In this document: positions 39,703 to 48,887 of the stretch, in pieces
Position numbering within the stretch: the first letter of the stretch is position 1
How the letters are laid out: every line of letters begins with the position of its first letter
Assembly: GCF_030506285.1 (NCBI RefSeq)
Contig: NZ_CP119422.1
Span: forward strand, 1,178,001-1,242,000
DNA length: 64,000 nt
Direction of reading: 5' to 3'
From: Catalinimonas niigatensis
GTDB taxonomy: Bacteria > Bacteroidota > Bacteroidia > Cytophagales > Cyclobacteriaceae
Notes under the pieces: generated by a model
What the model saw: only the letters and a program-made list of their open reading frames with translations
The model's database searches: none
Told to the model about the DNA's origin: nothing
Made by a program: the position numbers and the translations under genes

Positions 39703-40353
39703 TCACACCTTCTGCGTTTTGACCATGATACCGAAGGCTTCCAGCTTCTGCGGATTGTCTTTCATGGCCAGGCGGGCAGACATATGAAAATCTTTCAGCA
39801 GGCTTTTCAACTGTTTTATCATCTGGTTTCTGCTGTCTGTACTGTCTTCTGCCTTCCCTTTTTTCAGCATACGCTCCTGACGTAATTTGGTAATGGCTTC
39901 CACTGAAGCTTTGGACTGTTCCAACACTTCCTGGCTAAGGCCATAACTGGCCAGTTGCCCGGCATAGGGAAGCACAAAGGTATACAGATGACTGGCCTGG
40001 GCCAGCCATCCCCATTTGTTGGGAGCAATCCGGTTGGAAATGAAAGACTTTAACAAGGCAGGGGAATCACGAAATGCGTAGCGGACAGTAGCCACATGAT
40101 CTCTAAAAATCGGGCGAAGTGTCTCAGCCTCTTTCTCAATCTGCTCAGAAACCTGCAAGCCTGCATGAAAAGCGGTGACTTTGGCCTGCTCCAGTTCCTC
40201 TACCATCACCGTCAGGTTTTCCAGCTCACGCATACGCTTGTCGTTAAAGCCTACGCCAGCCATTCTCTTTGCTGTATCAGGATCGCCTGCCGTATTATTC
40301 ACTGCCAGCCAGCAAGCCTGTAGTAAATTTTGTACCGATATCAGATTCATCAT
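39703..40353 (-). CDS. Protein of unknown function, all-helical (216 aa)
   Basis: I do not recognise this protein. It is 216 residues, with no signal peptide or membrane segment, rich in Lys, Glu, Leu and Ala, and probably all helical with coiled-coil stretches (ENLTVMVEELEQAKVTAF, LEQSKASVEAITKLRQERMLKKGKAED). A short aromatic piece in the middle (NKWGWLAQASHLYTFVLPYAG) breaks the pattern. The gene stands alone; its 5' side faces a 640-bp non-coding gap and its 3' end abuts the nested repeat element. Confidence 0.7.
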   Translation of the reverse strand: MMNLISVQNLLQACWLAVNNTAGDPDTAKRMAGVGFNDKRMRELENLTVMVEELEQAKVTAFHAGLQVSEQIEKEAETLRPIFRDHVATVRYAFRDSPALLKSFISNRIAPNKWGWLAQASHLYTFVLPYAGQLASYGLSQEVLEQSKASVEAITKLRQERMLKKGKAEDSTDSRNQMIKQLKSLLKDFHMSARLAMKDNPQKLEAFGIMVKTQKV

Positions 40354-40627
40354 TTTACTTTTTTAATGTGGTTGATCATCCCCTAATGGAGTGAACACCG
40401 GAACAAAGCAAAATCCAAAAGATACGGCAACTCAACTTTCATAACTACAGATAATACATAGGTAATATTTGTTTAAGCACTATAAAAATTGCTCAAAACA
40501 GCCTATAGCGGCAGTATAGCTTGTGAATCAGCCTGCAACAAATGAGCTTACCATACATTTACCTTACATTCTGATGTTAAAAAGTCAGCATAACATACAT
40601 TAAGGACACTTTTTACACTCAAAAAAT

Positions 40628-40690
40628 GACCTTATCCCCTGCATAAGGTCGCTTTTCAACCCTAAAAACTGTGCTTATGCACTGCATAAG
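40628..40690. repeat. Two tandem ATAAGGT hairpin units
   Basis: GACCTTAT (40628-40635) pairs with ATAAGGTC (40643-40650); CTTATGC (40674-40680) pairs with GCATAAG (40684-40690). CTGCATAAGGT followed by a CTTTT run occurs twice, at 40639 and 40682, 43 bp apart, and a related GACCTTA recurs at about 40713. The units look duplicated. Confidence 0.5.
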
Positions 40691-40871
40691 GTGACTTTTT
40701 GACATTGAAAAGAGACCTTAGCCTAGGGATACAATAACTTTTTACACAAAAAACGCATGTAATCCCGAGCCTCACTAAGTTTCTGCTCTTAAAAAATCTT
40801 ATTAGCATCAGCATATGATAAATTGCACTGCTTAACCTTAAAAAACACTTAAACTTTATGATTTATATATG

Positions 40872-40888
40872 TCATTTTCATAAAATGA
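40872..40888. promoter_or_regulatory. 17-bp inverted repeat upstream of the amidohydrolase, candidate operator
   Basis: TCATTTT-CAT-AAAATGA is a perfect inverted repeat with 7-bp arms, about 110 bp before the amidohydrolase ATG. AT-richness raises the chance of coincidence. Confidence 0.3.
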
Positions 40889-40995
40889 TCTCAAAAGTAT
40901 TAGATATTAACTTATCTTAGAATGAAAATAACACATATTAACTATATTAATTCTGTTCATTTTAACTAAGGATTTTGGCTAAGAAAGTTAAATAT

Positions 40996-42288
40996 ATGAA
41001 GAGCTTAATTTCAGGAATTCTGTTGTCTTTTAGTGTATGTCTTAATTGCTTTGCTCAAAGTTCTCAAACCTATCTTATAAAAGCAGGAAAAATATATGAT
41101 TCGGAAAACAACATCTTTGTAGAAAATCAAGAAATTCTTATACAAGGAGATAAGATAGTATCAGTGGGCAAAGATCTTGCAGCTCACGATAGCACGGTCA
41201 TCCTGGATTATAGTAATTCTACTATCACACCGGGATTGATAGATGCTCATACCCACATGTTAACAGAACAAAAGGTTAATGGGGACTTAGTAGATGATGT
41301 GATAAAACAGAGTGAGGAAACCCGACTCTTGCGAGCAGTTAAATTTGCCAAAAGTTATCTTGAGGCCGGTTTTACTAGTACTCGTGATTTAGGAAATTCA
41401 GGTCAATATTTAGATGTAGAATTGCGAAATGCAATAAATAAAGATTATGTCGTTGGGCCACGGATGTATGTATCAGGCCCGATTATTAGTTCATATGATG
41501 GTCAGTTTGGGGGATTACCATTTAAAGAACACGAAAAACTCACCAAGTTAGAATATCGCCTGGTTAACGGCACTGATGATGCAAGGCTAGCCGTGAAAGA
41601 ACATATAGTTCAATCTGTAGATGTGATTAAAATTCTTGCATTTGGAAATAGTCTACCGTTAAGTTTAGAAGAAATGAAGGCAATTGTTGAAACTTCACAT
41701 GAAAACAGGATAAAAGTAACGGTTCATGCGGATAGAGATTGGGTAGTACACAATGCCATTGCAGCAGGAGTTGATGGAATAGAGCACGGTTATAATTTTA
41801 AGGATTCTACCTTTATGGTGATGGCAAAAAAAGGTATTTATTTCGTACCTACTTATGGTTCGGTTGAACAGGCTATTCATTATTACAAAACGGCAAATCT
41901 GCCTTATGATTTAGAAGAAGTAAAAAAGGGTTTTCAACCAACACAAGAACGATTAAGAAGAGCTGTTGAACTCGGAGTAGTAATTGTGGCAGGTTCAGAT
42001 GCCTATTTTGATCTTGGAATAACTCGTGGTGATAATGCCAAACAAACACTTTTGGGCTACTACGAAGCAGGTTTGAAAGCAAATGATGTTTTAAAAACAG
42101 CTACTTTCAATGCATCTTTAGCACTGAATCGCGAAAACCAAATAGGAGTCATCAAAGAAAATGCATTTGCTGATATTGCTGTTTTTGAAGGAGATCTTGA
42201 AACGAATTTCAAAGAAAGTTTATTTAAAGTTCAGTTGGTTATAAAAGAGGGAAAGATTCAATACGAAAATGCCTTTGTGAAAAATTGA
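40996..42288 (+). CDS. Secreted amidohydrolase family protein
   Basis: ATG at 40996 is preferred over a TTG at 40975 because it starts directly at a signal peptide (LISGILLSFSVCLNCFAQ). The 430-residue protein has the amidohydrolase metal motifs: TPGLIDAHTHM (first His pair, about residue 85), a conserved VTVHADRD (about 235), GIEHGYNF (about 260) and AGSDAYFDLG with the catalytic Asp (about 325). It resembles imidazolonepropionase/prolidase-like metal-dependent hydrolases acting on small amides or cyclic compounds in the periplasm. The gene is AT-richer than its neighbours and stands alone between two non-coding regions, so a transferred gene is possible. Confidence 0.88.
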   Translation: MKSLISGILLSFSVCLNCFAQSSQTYLIKAGKIYDSENNIFVENQEILIQGDKIVSVGKDLAAHDSTVILDYSNSTITPGLIDAHTHMLTEQKVNGDLVDDVIKQSEETRLLRAVKFAKSYLEAGFTSTRDLGNSGQYLDVELRNAINKDYVVGPRMYVSGPIISSYDGQFGGLPFKEHEKLTKLEYRLVNGTDDARLAVKEHIVQSVDVIKILAFGNSLPLSLEEMKAIVETSHENRIKVTVHADRDWVVHNAIAAGVDGIEHGYNFKDSTFMVMAKKGIYFVPTYGSVEQAIHYYKTANLPYDLEEVKKGFQPTQERLRRAVELGVVIVAGSDAYFDLGITRGDNAKQTLLGYYEAGLKANDVLKTATFNASLALNRENQIGVIKENAFADIAVFEGDLETNFKESLFKVQLVIKEGKIQYENAFVKN

Positions 42289-42429
42289 CCTTCCCTTCCC
42301 TAGCTTATGCCCCCAAATATCCAGTAAGCTTCTCCCCTTACTGTAACCTCACAGCACCAACAAAGCAGGATGTAGGTAAAGACAGCAAGTCTTCATTGCA
42401 ATAAAAGAAGAATATGCTATTATTATGGT

Positions 42430-42720
42430 ATGGAAACCTCTCAGGAAATAGAAAGCAGGTTAAAAGCCATCAAACCGTACCTGCAGGATGAATTCGGGGT
42501 TGACCAGATTGGTTATTTCGGATCATTTGCCAAGGGTGATTATCATGAGAATTCTGATCTGGATGTGCTGGTTTCTTTTGATAGGAAAATCGGGTGGAAG
42601 TTTTTTGATCTCAAAGATTACCTTGAAGCTATCATAGGGAGAAAAGTTGATTTGGTGACGGAAAGGTCATTGAAGAAACAATGGAAGCAAGCCATATTAC
42701 AGCAAGTGAAGTACATATGA
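42430..42720 (+). CDS. MntA-type minimal nucleotidyltransferase (antitoxin of HEPN/MNT pair)
   Basis: The 96-residue protein is a minimal DNA-polymerase-beta-fold nucleotidyltransferase with the motif GYFGSFAKGDYHENSDLDVLVSF (residues 28-50), that is GSx10DxD with both metal Asp residues and a third Asp in GRKVDLVTE. In characterised MntA-HepT systems this enzyme neutralises the HEPN toxin by adding AMP to a Tyr next to its active site. The toxin gene starts within the stop codon (ATGA), so the two are coupled. Confidence 0.9.
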   Translation: METSQEIESRLKAIKPYLQDEFGVDQIGYFGSFAKGDYHENSDLDVLVSFDRKIGWKFFDLKDYLEAIIGRKVDLVTERSLKKQWKQAILQQVKYI

Positions 42721-43076
42721 AAGAAAGAGGATATCTGGCCTATATTGAGGATATGATTGAAGCCATAGATAAAATCATCCGATACTTAGAGACCGTAAAT
42801 GGGCTGAAAGGCTTCTTGGGAAACGAAATGGTGATTGATGCTGTAACCAGGAATTATGAAATTATAGGAGAGGCTGCTAACCAGATTCCTAAAGCCATCA
42901 AAGACAAACATCCAGAAGTTCCATGGCGCCAGATGTATGGACTGAGGAACTTTGCAGCCCATGAATACCATACCATTGATCCACAGATATTATGGGAAAT
43001 TGCTGAAGATCATCTGCTAGAGAACAAAATTCAGTTAGAAGAAGTATTGGAAAAAGAAAGGGATAAGGAGAGGTAG
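42717..43076 (+). CDS. HepT-like HEPN (DUF86) ribonuclease toxin
   Basis: ATG at 42717 overlaps the nucleotidyltransferase stop by four bases and is preferred over an in-frame ATG at 42681, which would overlap it by 40 bp. The 119-residue helical protein has the HEPN catalytic motif R-x4-H-x-Y in LRNFAAHEYHTID (about residues 82-94). HepT toxins cut RNA; the motif Tyr is where MntA attaches AMP. The operon layout, antitoxin first, matches known pairs. It may serve phage defence or element maintenance. Confidence 0.9.
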   Translation: MKERGYLAYIEDMIEAIDKIIRYLETVNGLKGFLGNEMVIDAVTRNYEIIGEAANQIPKAIKDKHPEVPWRQMYGLRNFAAHEYHTIDPQILWEIAEDHLLENKIQLEEVLEKERDKER

Positions 43077-43136
43077 TTGTGTAGAGAAAATAGTGTACCT
43101 CCCTTCTTAGCCTTCTTAGCCTATGTCCAGCCCCTG

Positions 43137-43258
43137 GTCAGTGCCGCCCAGGCTGGGTCCCCATTGACCTAAAAGCAGAAGCCGGACGAGGATGACTAGT
43201 GCTTCATGAAGTATTGCTCAAGACCGGTCTGTGAGACACAGGGCAGGGCGGCACAGGA
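43137..43258. other. GC-rich foldable intergenic segment, possible structured RNA or element remnant
   Basis: By hand count 43121-43260 is about 59% GC, far above the surrounding intergenic DNA. GTGCCGCCC (43141-43149) is perfectly complementary to GGGCGGCAC (43246-43254), closing a region of about 115 bases. Inside are CCCAG-G-CTGGG, CTTCATGAAG, AGACCGGTCT and CTGTG-AGA-CACAG. No open frame fits. It lies 60 bp downstream of the HEPN toxin gene. No RNA family was recognised. Confidence 0.45.
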
Positions 43259-43291
43259 CTTCCTAGATAAGACCTGCGAAGAAGCATGACA

Positions 43292-45157
43292 TCATTGATT
43301 GGGCATTGGTTTTCTTGACATGGTATTGATGCTGACCCTGAGATTATGAATTTTACCACCAAACACATTCGCCTGCTCTTCCGTCAGGATTTTATCCCGT
43401 ATCAGTCCGCAGGAAATATATCCGGGCTGAATTTTCGTATAGTCTTGCTTGAGTTGAGTAGAGAGGATTTCTTTATTATTGTATTGCAGGCTCAATGCTC
43501 CTTCCTGACTTAGCCTCAACAGCAGATGCCCTTCAGTCTCTGACAGAGGCTGGCTTTCATAACGTTGTCCATCTTTGAGCCTGATCCCAATTTTACGGTC
43601 ATGGGTGAAAAGATGAAACTGCCCGAAGTAATCACATAAGATACCATCCTGATCCATACCTTCCACATAGGCTGAAATAAATAAGGTATCGGGATTCCAT
43701 TTTGTTTTATCAAAAGACTGATCGCTTACACTGATATGCTGTGCTACCTGATACGAACGATCAAAAAAGGTAGGCAGACTACCCTGAAGGATCATGGCTT
43801 CCGTTTCGCCTTGCCGCAGTAATTCTTTGCCAAGTACTTGCTGCAAATCTTGTAGCTCCCTGGCATAAGAAGCTTGCTGAGCCAGGTTATTCATTTCCCA
43901 TTTGTCATGGTTCATGTCATAGAGTTCTTCCGGTGGACGGTAGCTATAGCGATGCAGCAAGCGCTTTGCGTTCTGATCCTTTTTAGCTTTCTCTACCCAG
44001 GAGTCAAAGTAAAAATGATCCTGCTCTACTTTGTCAATATGGGTAATAAAGCGCAGCCCGGGAAAGTAATTTTTGATGTAATGCATCCCTTCTTTGGTGA
44101 TGATAGAACGGGAGGGCGTATAATTGTACCAATAGTGCGGTTCCACCGAAGTTTCGGCAAAAGCATAGTCCCGGTGTTCCTGCTGATTGCCCAGCAATAC
44201 TTCTTTGAAACTACTACCATCCAGATGGGTTAGCGCCTCTCCTCCTGCCAGATCAATCAGTGTCGGGGTCAGATCGGTCAGAGAGATGAGCGCATCGCTT
44301 ACACTGCCTTTTTTGATCTGATCAGGCCAACGTACAATAAAGGGAATGTTGAGCCCCTGCCGGTAAGTTGTCCATTTGGCAGAAGGGAATTGGGGACCCT
44401 GATCGGAGAAAAACATAAAAGCGGTATTATCCTGCTGACCCGTTTCATCCAATGCCTGCATGACTTCGCCCAACATCTGGTCGGCGGCTGAGATGCTTTG
44501 ATAATAAGCTGCCAGTGCCTGACGGGTAGCCTTGGTATCTACCAGATAGTCCGGCATACTCAACTTTGAAGGGTCATATATTTCGTTTTTTACCCAGGGC
44601 ACATGGGGTAGCCAGGTGGAGACGATCAGACAAATGGGTTGCTCTGCCTTACTTTTGAAATTTTCCCTGATAAATTGCGTAGTTACCTGCTTCGGATCAT
44701 TTCTGTTGCTTACCGGAAAATACTTACCGAAATAGTCGCCGATATGTTCAAAGTCAGGTTGAGGATAGACATCTATCTTACCGGCGATCACTACCCGATA
44801 GCCTAGCTTTTTTAAGTAATCAGGCAACATCTTTGTGCCAGGTTGTACGGCAAAATGGTTCATCTGAGAGCCGTTTCTAAAAGGATAGAGCCCGGTAAAC
44901 ATATTACTTCGGGAAGGAGCACACATGGGGGTGGCTGCATAGGCTGATGTAAAGCGCATACCTTCTGAGGCTAACTGATCCATAAAAGGAGTTTTTATAT
45001 CAGGATTTCCATAACATCTCACATCCATCTGACTCTGGTCATCACTGATAAAGAGAATGATATTAGGCTGGGCCCGCTGCGCCAGAAGTGGATGCGTATA
45101 TAGTAGAAGCGTAAAAGCACTAAAAATGGCAAACAGTAAATGGGAGTAATGTTTCAT
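43292..45157 (-). CDS. Secreted sulfatase with C-terminal extension
   Basis: ATG at 45157 gives a clean signal peptide (LLFAIFSAFTLLLYTHPLLAQ); an ATG six codons upstream is also in frame. The core has INIILFISDDQSQMD-type metal Asp residues, the formylglycine motif PMCAPSRSNMFTGLYP (CxPSR, Cys about residue 78) and FMFFSDQGPQFPSAKW. After the sulfatase fold, about residue 480, a further 140 residues with beta character (FISAYVEGMDQDGILCDYFGQFH, GLIRDKILTEEQANVFGGKIHNLRV) resemble a lectin-like wrapper domain, unusual in short sulfatases. It desulfates an extracellular substrate, probably a marine polysaccharide; maturation needs a formylglycine enzyme encoded elsewhere. Confidence 0.92.
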   Translation of the reverse strand: MKHYSHLLFAIFSAFTLLLYTHPLLAQRAQPNIILFISDDQSQMDVRCYGNPDIKTPFMDQLASEGMRFTSAYAATPMCAPSRSNMFTGLYPFRNGSQMNHFAVQPGTKMLPDYLKKLGYRVVIAGKIDVYPQPDFEHIGDYFGKYFPVSNRNDPKQVTTQFIRENFKSKAEQPICLIVSTWLPHVPWVKNEIYDPSKLSMPDYLVDTKATRQALAAYYQSISAADQMLGEVMQALDETGQQDNTAFMFFSDQGPQFPSAKWTTYRQGLNIPFIVRWPDQIKKGSVSDALISLTDLTPTLIDLAGGEALTHLDGSSFKEVLLGNQQEHRDYAFAETSVEPHYWYNYTPSRSIITKEGMHYIKNYFPGLRFITHIDKVEQDHFYFDSWVEKAKKDQNAKRLLHRYSYRPPEELYDMNHDKWEMNNLAQQASYARELQDLQQVLGKELLRQGETEAMILQGSLPTFFDRSYQVAQHISVSDQSFDKTKWNPDTLFISAYVEGMDQDGILCDYFGQFHLFTHDRKIGIRLKDGQRYESQPLSETEGHLLLRLSQEGALSLQYNNKEILSTQLKQDYTKIQPGYISCGLIRDKILTEEQANVFGGKIHNLRVSINTMSRKPMPNQ

Positions 45158-45411
45158 ATATAGGGTTGAATGCATAGTTAGTCAGGTCATAAAAATAATG
45201 ACTGGATAAATTAGGTAACAAAGCCAGTTTATACAAATGAAGCGCTTTGAGGGTAGGATTGTGAGATGAAATAAGTAGGAAGAGGGCATACTGATCTTCT
45301 TTAGGACTGTGCTAACAGCAATCCCTAAAGCCAATACTTTCATTTTGCCTTTTACGAGCTTAAAGTATCAATGGAATCTATAAAAAAATTCCAACAAGAT
45401 ATTTGTAGATA

Positions 45412-47538
45412 TTATTTACCCTTCTCTTCTTTGGTCGGTACACTCATCTTCTGCGCCTGTATCGCTGTAATCACTACCGTATTGACAATATCGGTGACGG
45501 TACAGCCCCTGCTCAGGTCATTGACGGGTTTGCGGAGTCCTTGAAGAATTGGTCCAATAGCAATAGCACCGGTTTCCCGCTGTACAGCCTTGTAGGTGTT
45601 GTTTCCGGTGTTCAGATCAGGGAAGATCAATACCGTTGCATTACCAGCTACTTCGGAGTCAGGCATCTTTTTGCTGCCTACTTCCTTGTCTACTGCTGCA
45701 TCATACTGAATAGGACCTTCTACTTTCAGATCGGGGCGTTTTTCTTTGACAATCTTGGTAGCCTTACGTACCTTCTCTACTTCTTCTCCCTGACCGGATT
45801 CGCCAGAAGAATAAGAAAGCAAGGCAACTTTAGGTTCTATATCAAAAGCCTGGCTGGTTTCTGCAGATGAAATAGCGATCTCTGCCAGTTGCTCCGCATT
45901 AGGACTTGGATTGATGGCACAATCGCCGTATACCAACACCCGGTCTTCCAGCGCCATAAAGAATACCGAAGAAACAATGGATACACCCGGCTTGGTTTTG
46001 ATCAGTTGGAAAGCAGGGCGAATAGTATGCTGGGTGGTATGGGCTGCACCGGAAACCATGCCATCGGCCAATCCTTCCAGCACCATCATGGTACCAAAGT
46101 AGGATACATCCACCAGCGCATCGCGGGCATTGTCTCTTGTGGCTCCCTTGTGCTGCCTGATCTCTACATAACGGTCAATGAAACCTTCCAGATAGTCAGA
46201 GGTGGCGGGATCAATGATGGGTACTTTCTCCGTATCTATTCTGACGCCATGACGCGCAATCAGATTTTTGACTTCTTCCGGCTTACCTAAAATAGTCAGG
46301 TTCACAATATCCTGCTCCAGCAGTATTTCGGCAGCTTTTAAGATGCGCTCATCATTTCCTTCGGGCAGTACGATATGCTTTTTGTGATCCTTGGCTTTCT
46401 GTACCAGATTGTACTGGAACATTTTGGGTGTCACACCTCTCGCTTTTACGTTGCTGATCTTTTGCTGAAGCGCTGTTGTGTCTACATACTTCTCAAAAAG
46501 CTTTTTGCTGATGGTAATTTTAGAATGACTATCCGGATTGATGTAGGAAGTCAGGTTGCCTAATTTAGCCACAGTGTTGTAGGTATTGGATTCTACCGAA
46601 AGAATAGGAACCAGACTGGGCAGTCCATCCAAAAGTCGCTTGATAGAATCTTCAGGTAACAATCGTGTAGTCATCAGAATACCACTGATGGGAGGGTAGT
46701 TCTGTGACTGATGGGCCTGCAAAGCACTCAGAATGATATCCCCACGATCGCCTGGCGTGATGACCAGACAATTTTCAGTAATATGAGGCAGATAATTCTG
46801 CAATTGCATGGCCGCCACAGAATAACGGTAGGTCTGTTTTTCCAATAAGTCTTCACCATAGAGGATATCCGCATGGAGGTGCTCGGCAACCTCCCGGATG
46901 GTAGGACTCTGGAGTACAATATTTTCAGGAATTACAGAAACAAGCAGCTCTTTGTCCTTGATGGTATTGCGTATTTCCAACAATAATTCATGGGCCAGCG
47001 CAGACCTTACCCGATTGATAATTACCCCCAATATATTGCACTCTTTCTCTGCAAAGCGTTCGTAGGTAAGCCTTACCGGACTGATCACTTCCTCCAGTTC
47101 ACGATCCAAATCTCCCCTTCCTAACACTACTACCGGACAACCCAGGTTTTTTGCAATATCCACGTTGATATCAAAATCAAAAGAAGAGCTTTCATCGCTG
47201 AAATCCGTTCCTTCGCAGAGTACAAAGTCACACTTCTTCTCAAGGCTTTTATAATTTTCTATCACCTGATTCAGTAATTTGTTGTACTGCCCATCCAGGA
47301 TGAGGTCTCTGGCTTCTTTGCGGGTAAAGGAAAAAGTTTCTTCGTAGGAAATATCGAGATTAAAATGACGAAGGAGCAAATCAATATTCTTATCTCTTTC
47401 ACCTCTCTTTCCACTAATGATGGGACGATATACCCCTACCCGCTTGGTTTTGCGAAGCACCATTTCCATGATGCCCAGACAGATTAAAGATTTGCCGCAA
47501 TGTGCTTCCGAAGTTGCCAGATAAATTGAACTTGCCAT
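45412..47538 (-). CDS. pta: Phosphate acetyltransferase
   Basis: The 708-residue enzyme is of the long type: an N-terminal dethiobiotin-synthetase-like P-loop domain (IYLATSEAHCGKSLICLG, residues 5-22), a DRTGG-type regulatory domain (CLVITPGDRGDIILSAL, about 255-270), and the C-terminal catalytic PTA/PTB domain (HIVLPEGNDERILKAAEILL, about 390; VSGAAHTTQHTIRPAFQLIK; FPDLNTGNNTYKAVQRETGA). It exchanges acetyl-CoA and acetyl phosphate and works with acetate kinase encoded at 36681-37889. The gene has its own upstream gap and is probably single. Confidence 0.96.
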   Translation of the reverse strand: MASSIYLATSEAHCGKSLICLGIMEMVLRKTKRVGVYRPIISGKRGERDKNIDLLLRHFNLDISYEETFSFTRKEARDLILDGQYNKLLNQVIENYKSLEKKCDFVLCEGTDFSDESSSFDFDINVDIAKNLGCPVVVLGRGDLDRELEEVISPVRLTYERFAEKECNILGVIINRVRSALAHELLLEIRNTIKDKELLVSVIPENIVLQSPTIREVAEHLHADILYGEDLLEKQTYRYSVAAMQLQNYLPHITENCLVITPGDRGDIILSALQAHQSQNYPPISGILMTTRLLPEDSIKRLLDGLPSLVPILSVESNTYNTVAKLGNLTSYINPDSHSKITISKKLFEKYVDTTALQQKISNVKARGVTPKMFQYNLVQKAKDHKKHIVLPEGNDERILKAAEILLEQDIVNLTILGKPEEVKNLIARHGVRIDTEKVPIIDPATSDYLEGFIDRYVEIRQHKGATRDNARDALVDVSYFGTMMVLEGLADGMVSGAAHTTQHTIRPAFQLIKTKPGVSIVSSVFFMALEDRVLVYGDCAINPSPNAEQLAEIAISSAETSQAFDIEPKVALLSYSSGESGQGEEVEKVRKATKIVKEKRPDLKVEGPIQYDAAVDKEVGSKKMPDSEVAGNATVLIFPDLNTGNNTYKAVQRETGAIAIGPILQGLRKPVNDLSRGCTVTDIVNTVVITAIQAQKMSVPTKEEKGK

Positions 47539-47729
47539 AAAAATGTCAGTTGATAAAAAAGTGCTATACTTTGATAATAAAGCGCTTCAATGAAAAGTGT
47601 TTGATAAAAATCAATAAAATCAGCAGTTGTCTAATACATAAAGCTGTTTGGGAAGCAAATATATGATCTATTTCAGCATAAAACTCATTTTATAGATGCC
47701 ACAAAAAAATTGCAGCATCTATTTTCTGC

Positions 47730-48887
47730 TTACAGCAATAAACTCTCAATACGATGTGATTGGACAATCTCTTCCTGATGCGACCAGCTAAAAACTGTAA
47801 AGCGCCCATCCTGTGAGGCTACCAGGGCCAGAGCATCTGGCTGATCGTGTATAAACTGCGCTGCGGATAAATGACGGGTACCTCCGCTCTGCGCAGGGTG
47901 AATGATGGTTGCCTTCCAATCAATAACGGGTTCTGTCATCAATATTCTTTCTACAGTGGGATTGTCCGGTCGTTGTTTAATCTTTGCACCAAATGCAAGA
48001 AGTTCATACTGGTCATTGATCACCGTTGCACCATCAATGGCAGTGAGACCTGCCATACTCTCTATTTTACTACGCAATGCACTCTGCCACTGATCCTGGT
48101 TTGACTTGCTAACCCGTTCACGCATGAGATCTGCCAAGCCTGTGAAGGCTGGGGTAACCGCATATTTGATGGGATGAATGATAGAATCACGCCATATCTG
48201 ACTGTTTGAGGGAACCACCAGCAAAGCACCTCCCTGTTGATGGTTTCGCATGGATACTGCCAGTTGAATAAGCACATTTACTGAGTCATTTTCGTGTAGC
48301 TCATCGCTCAAACTGGAAGGATGAAGTCCCAACAAGGAAGTGATCAGTTCCGGGCAGTTGGACAGGCTAGTATTTTGATCATCCACAACCTTTACCTGGT
48401 CTCCGATCAGTACGGCTACATTCACAAACTTTCCAAATCCATGCCTGCGCCGATATTTTACCACCAGCAAACCAGGTTCTGATACATCTAACACAAAACA
48501 GAAATTCGGCACAACAAATGTGGTTCCCCACACATAGAGTACATCTCCCTCATACCAGACGCCAAGATGAATGCCCGGACGTTCTACACCTGGCGCTAAT
48601 TTGGTAAGGGTAGTGGTGGTGAACTCCAGTCTTTGCTGAAATAAGAGCTGCTGCTGTCCCTGATCAGGGGGTAGAAAAGCGAGAGAAATTTTAGGGGGAC
48701 GCCCTTCTTCCCTCCGTAGACTAGCCCAGAAAGCAACATCAAGCATGCGCTCAATGATTTGAGCAGAAGGTTCAGGGGCCAGGCTTTGTTCTCCTCGTGC
48801 ACGGGCTGCGCTAATTTGTTGAGCAAAATGGTTTTCTACTTTTGCTGCTACCGCTCGGGCTGCCTGGTAGGTTGATTGACTTGTCAT
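47730..48887 (-). CDS. DACNV sensor-type protein with DisA_N-like diadenylate cyclase domain
   Basis: The 385-residue soluble protein has an N-terminal region of about 200 residues that fits the DACNV group of predicted sensors fused to diadenylate cyclase domains, and a C-terminal DAC-like half. There the order of family landmarks is kept: a buried strand GGALLVVPS (about residue 220), DGATVI (DGA at 285-287), and GGTRHLSAAQF (Arg338-His339-Leu340) followed by DALALVASQDGRFTVFSW. Canonical c-di-AMP synthases have DGA and RHR; here the second Arg is Leu, so activity needs proof. The assignment rests on remembered family patterns. It is transcribed toward pta with a 190-bp gap and is probably separate. 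Confidence 0.7.
   Translation of the reverse strand: MTSQSTYQAARAVAAKVENHFAQQISAARARGEQSLAPEPSAQIIERMLDVAFWASLRREEGRPPKISLAFLPPDQGQQQLLFQQRLEFTTTTLTKLAPGVERPGIHLGVWYEGDVLYVWGTTFVVPNFCFVLDVSEPGLLVVKYRRRHGFGKFVNVAVLIGDQVKVVDDQNTSLSNCPELITSLLGLHPSSLSDELHENDSVNVLIQLAVSMRNHQQGGALLVVPSNSQIWRDSIIHPIKYAVTPAFTGLADLMRERVSKSNQDQWQSALRSKIESMAGLTAIDGATVINDQYELLAFGAKIKQRPDNPTVERILMTEPVIDWKATIIHPAQSGGTRHLSAAQFIHDQPDALALVASQDGRFTVFSWSHQEEIVQSHRIESLLL

Larger units (their letters stand above)
40354..40995. other. Long AT-rich non-coding region with small repeats
   Basis: No frame here resembles a protein. The region holds a cluster of short ATAAGGT-type hairpins (40628-40690), a 17-bp inverted repeat (40872-40888) and otherwise AT-rich DNA carrying the promoters of the two divergent neighbours. 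The base composition is lower in GC than in the flanking genes. Confidence 0.5.

Noticed and set aside
43121-43260. Group II intron or retron fragment
   Set aside because: No reverse transcriptase gene, no recognisable domain V or boundary sequence; left as unexplained.
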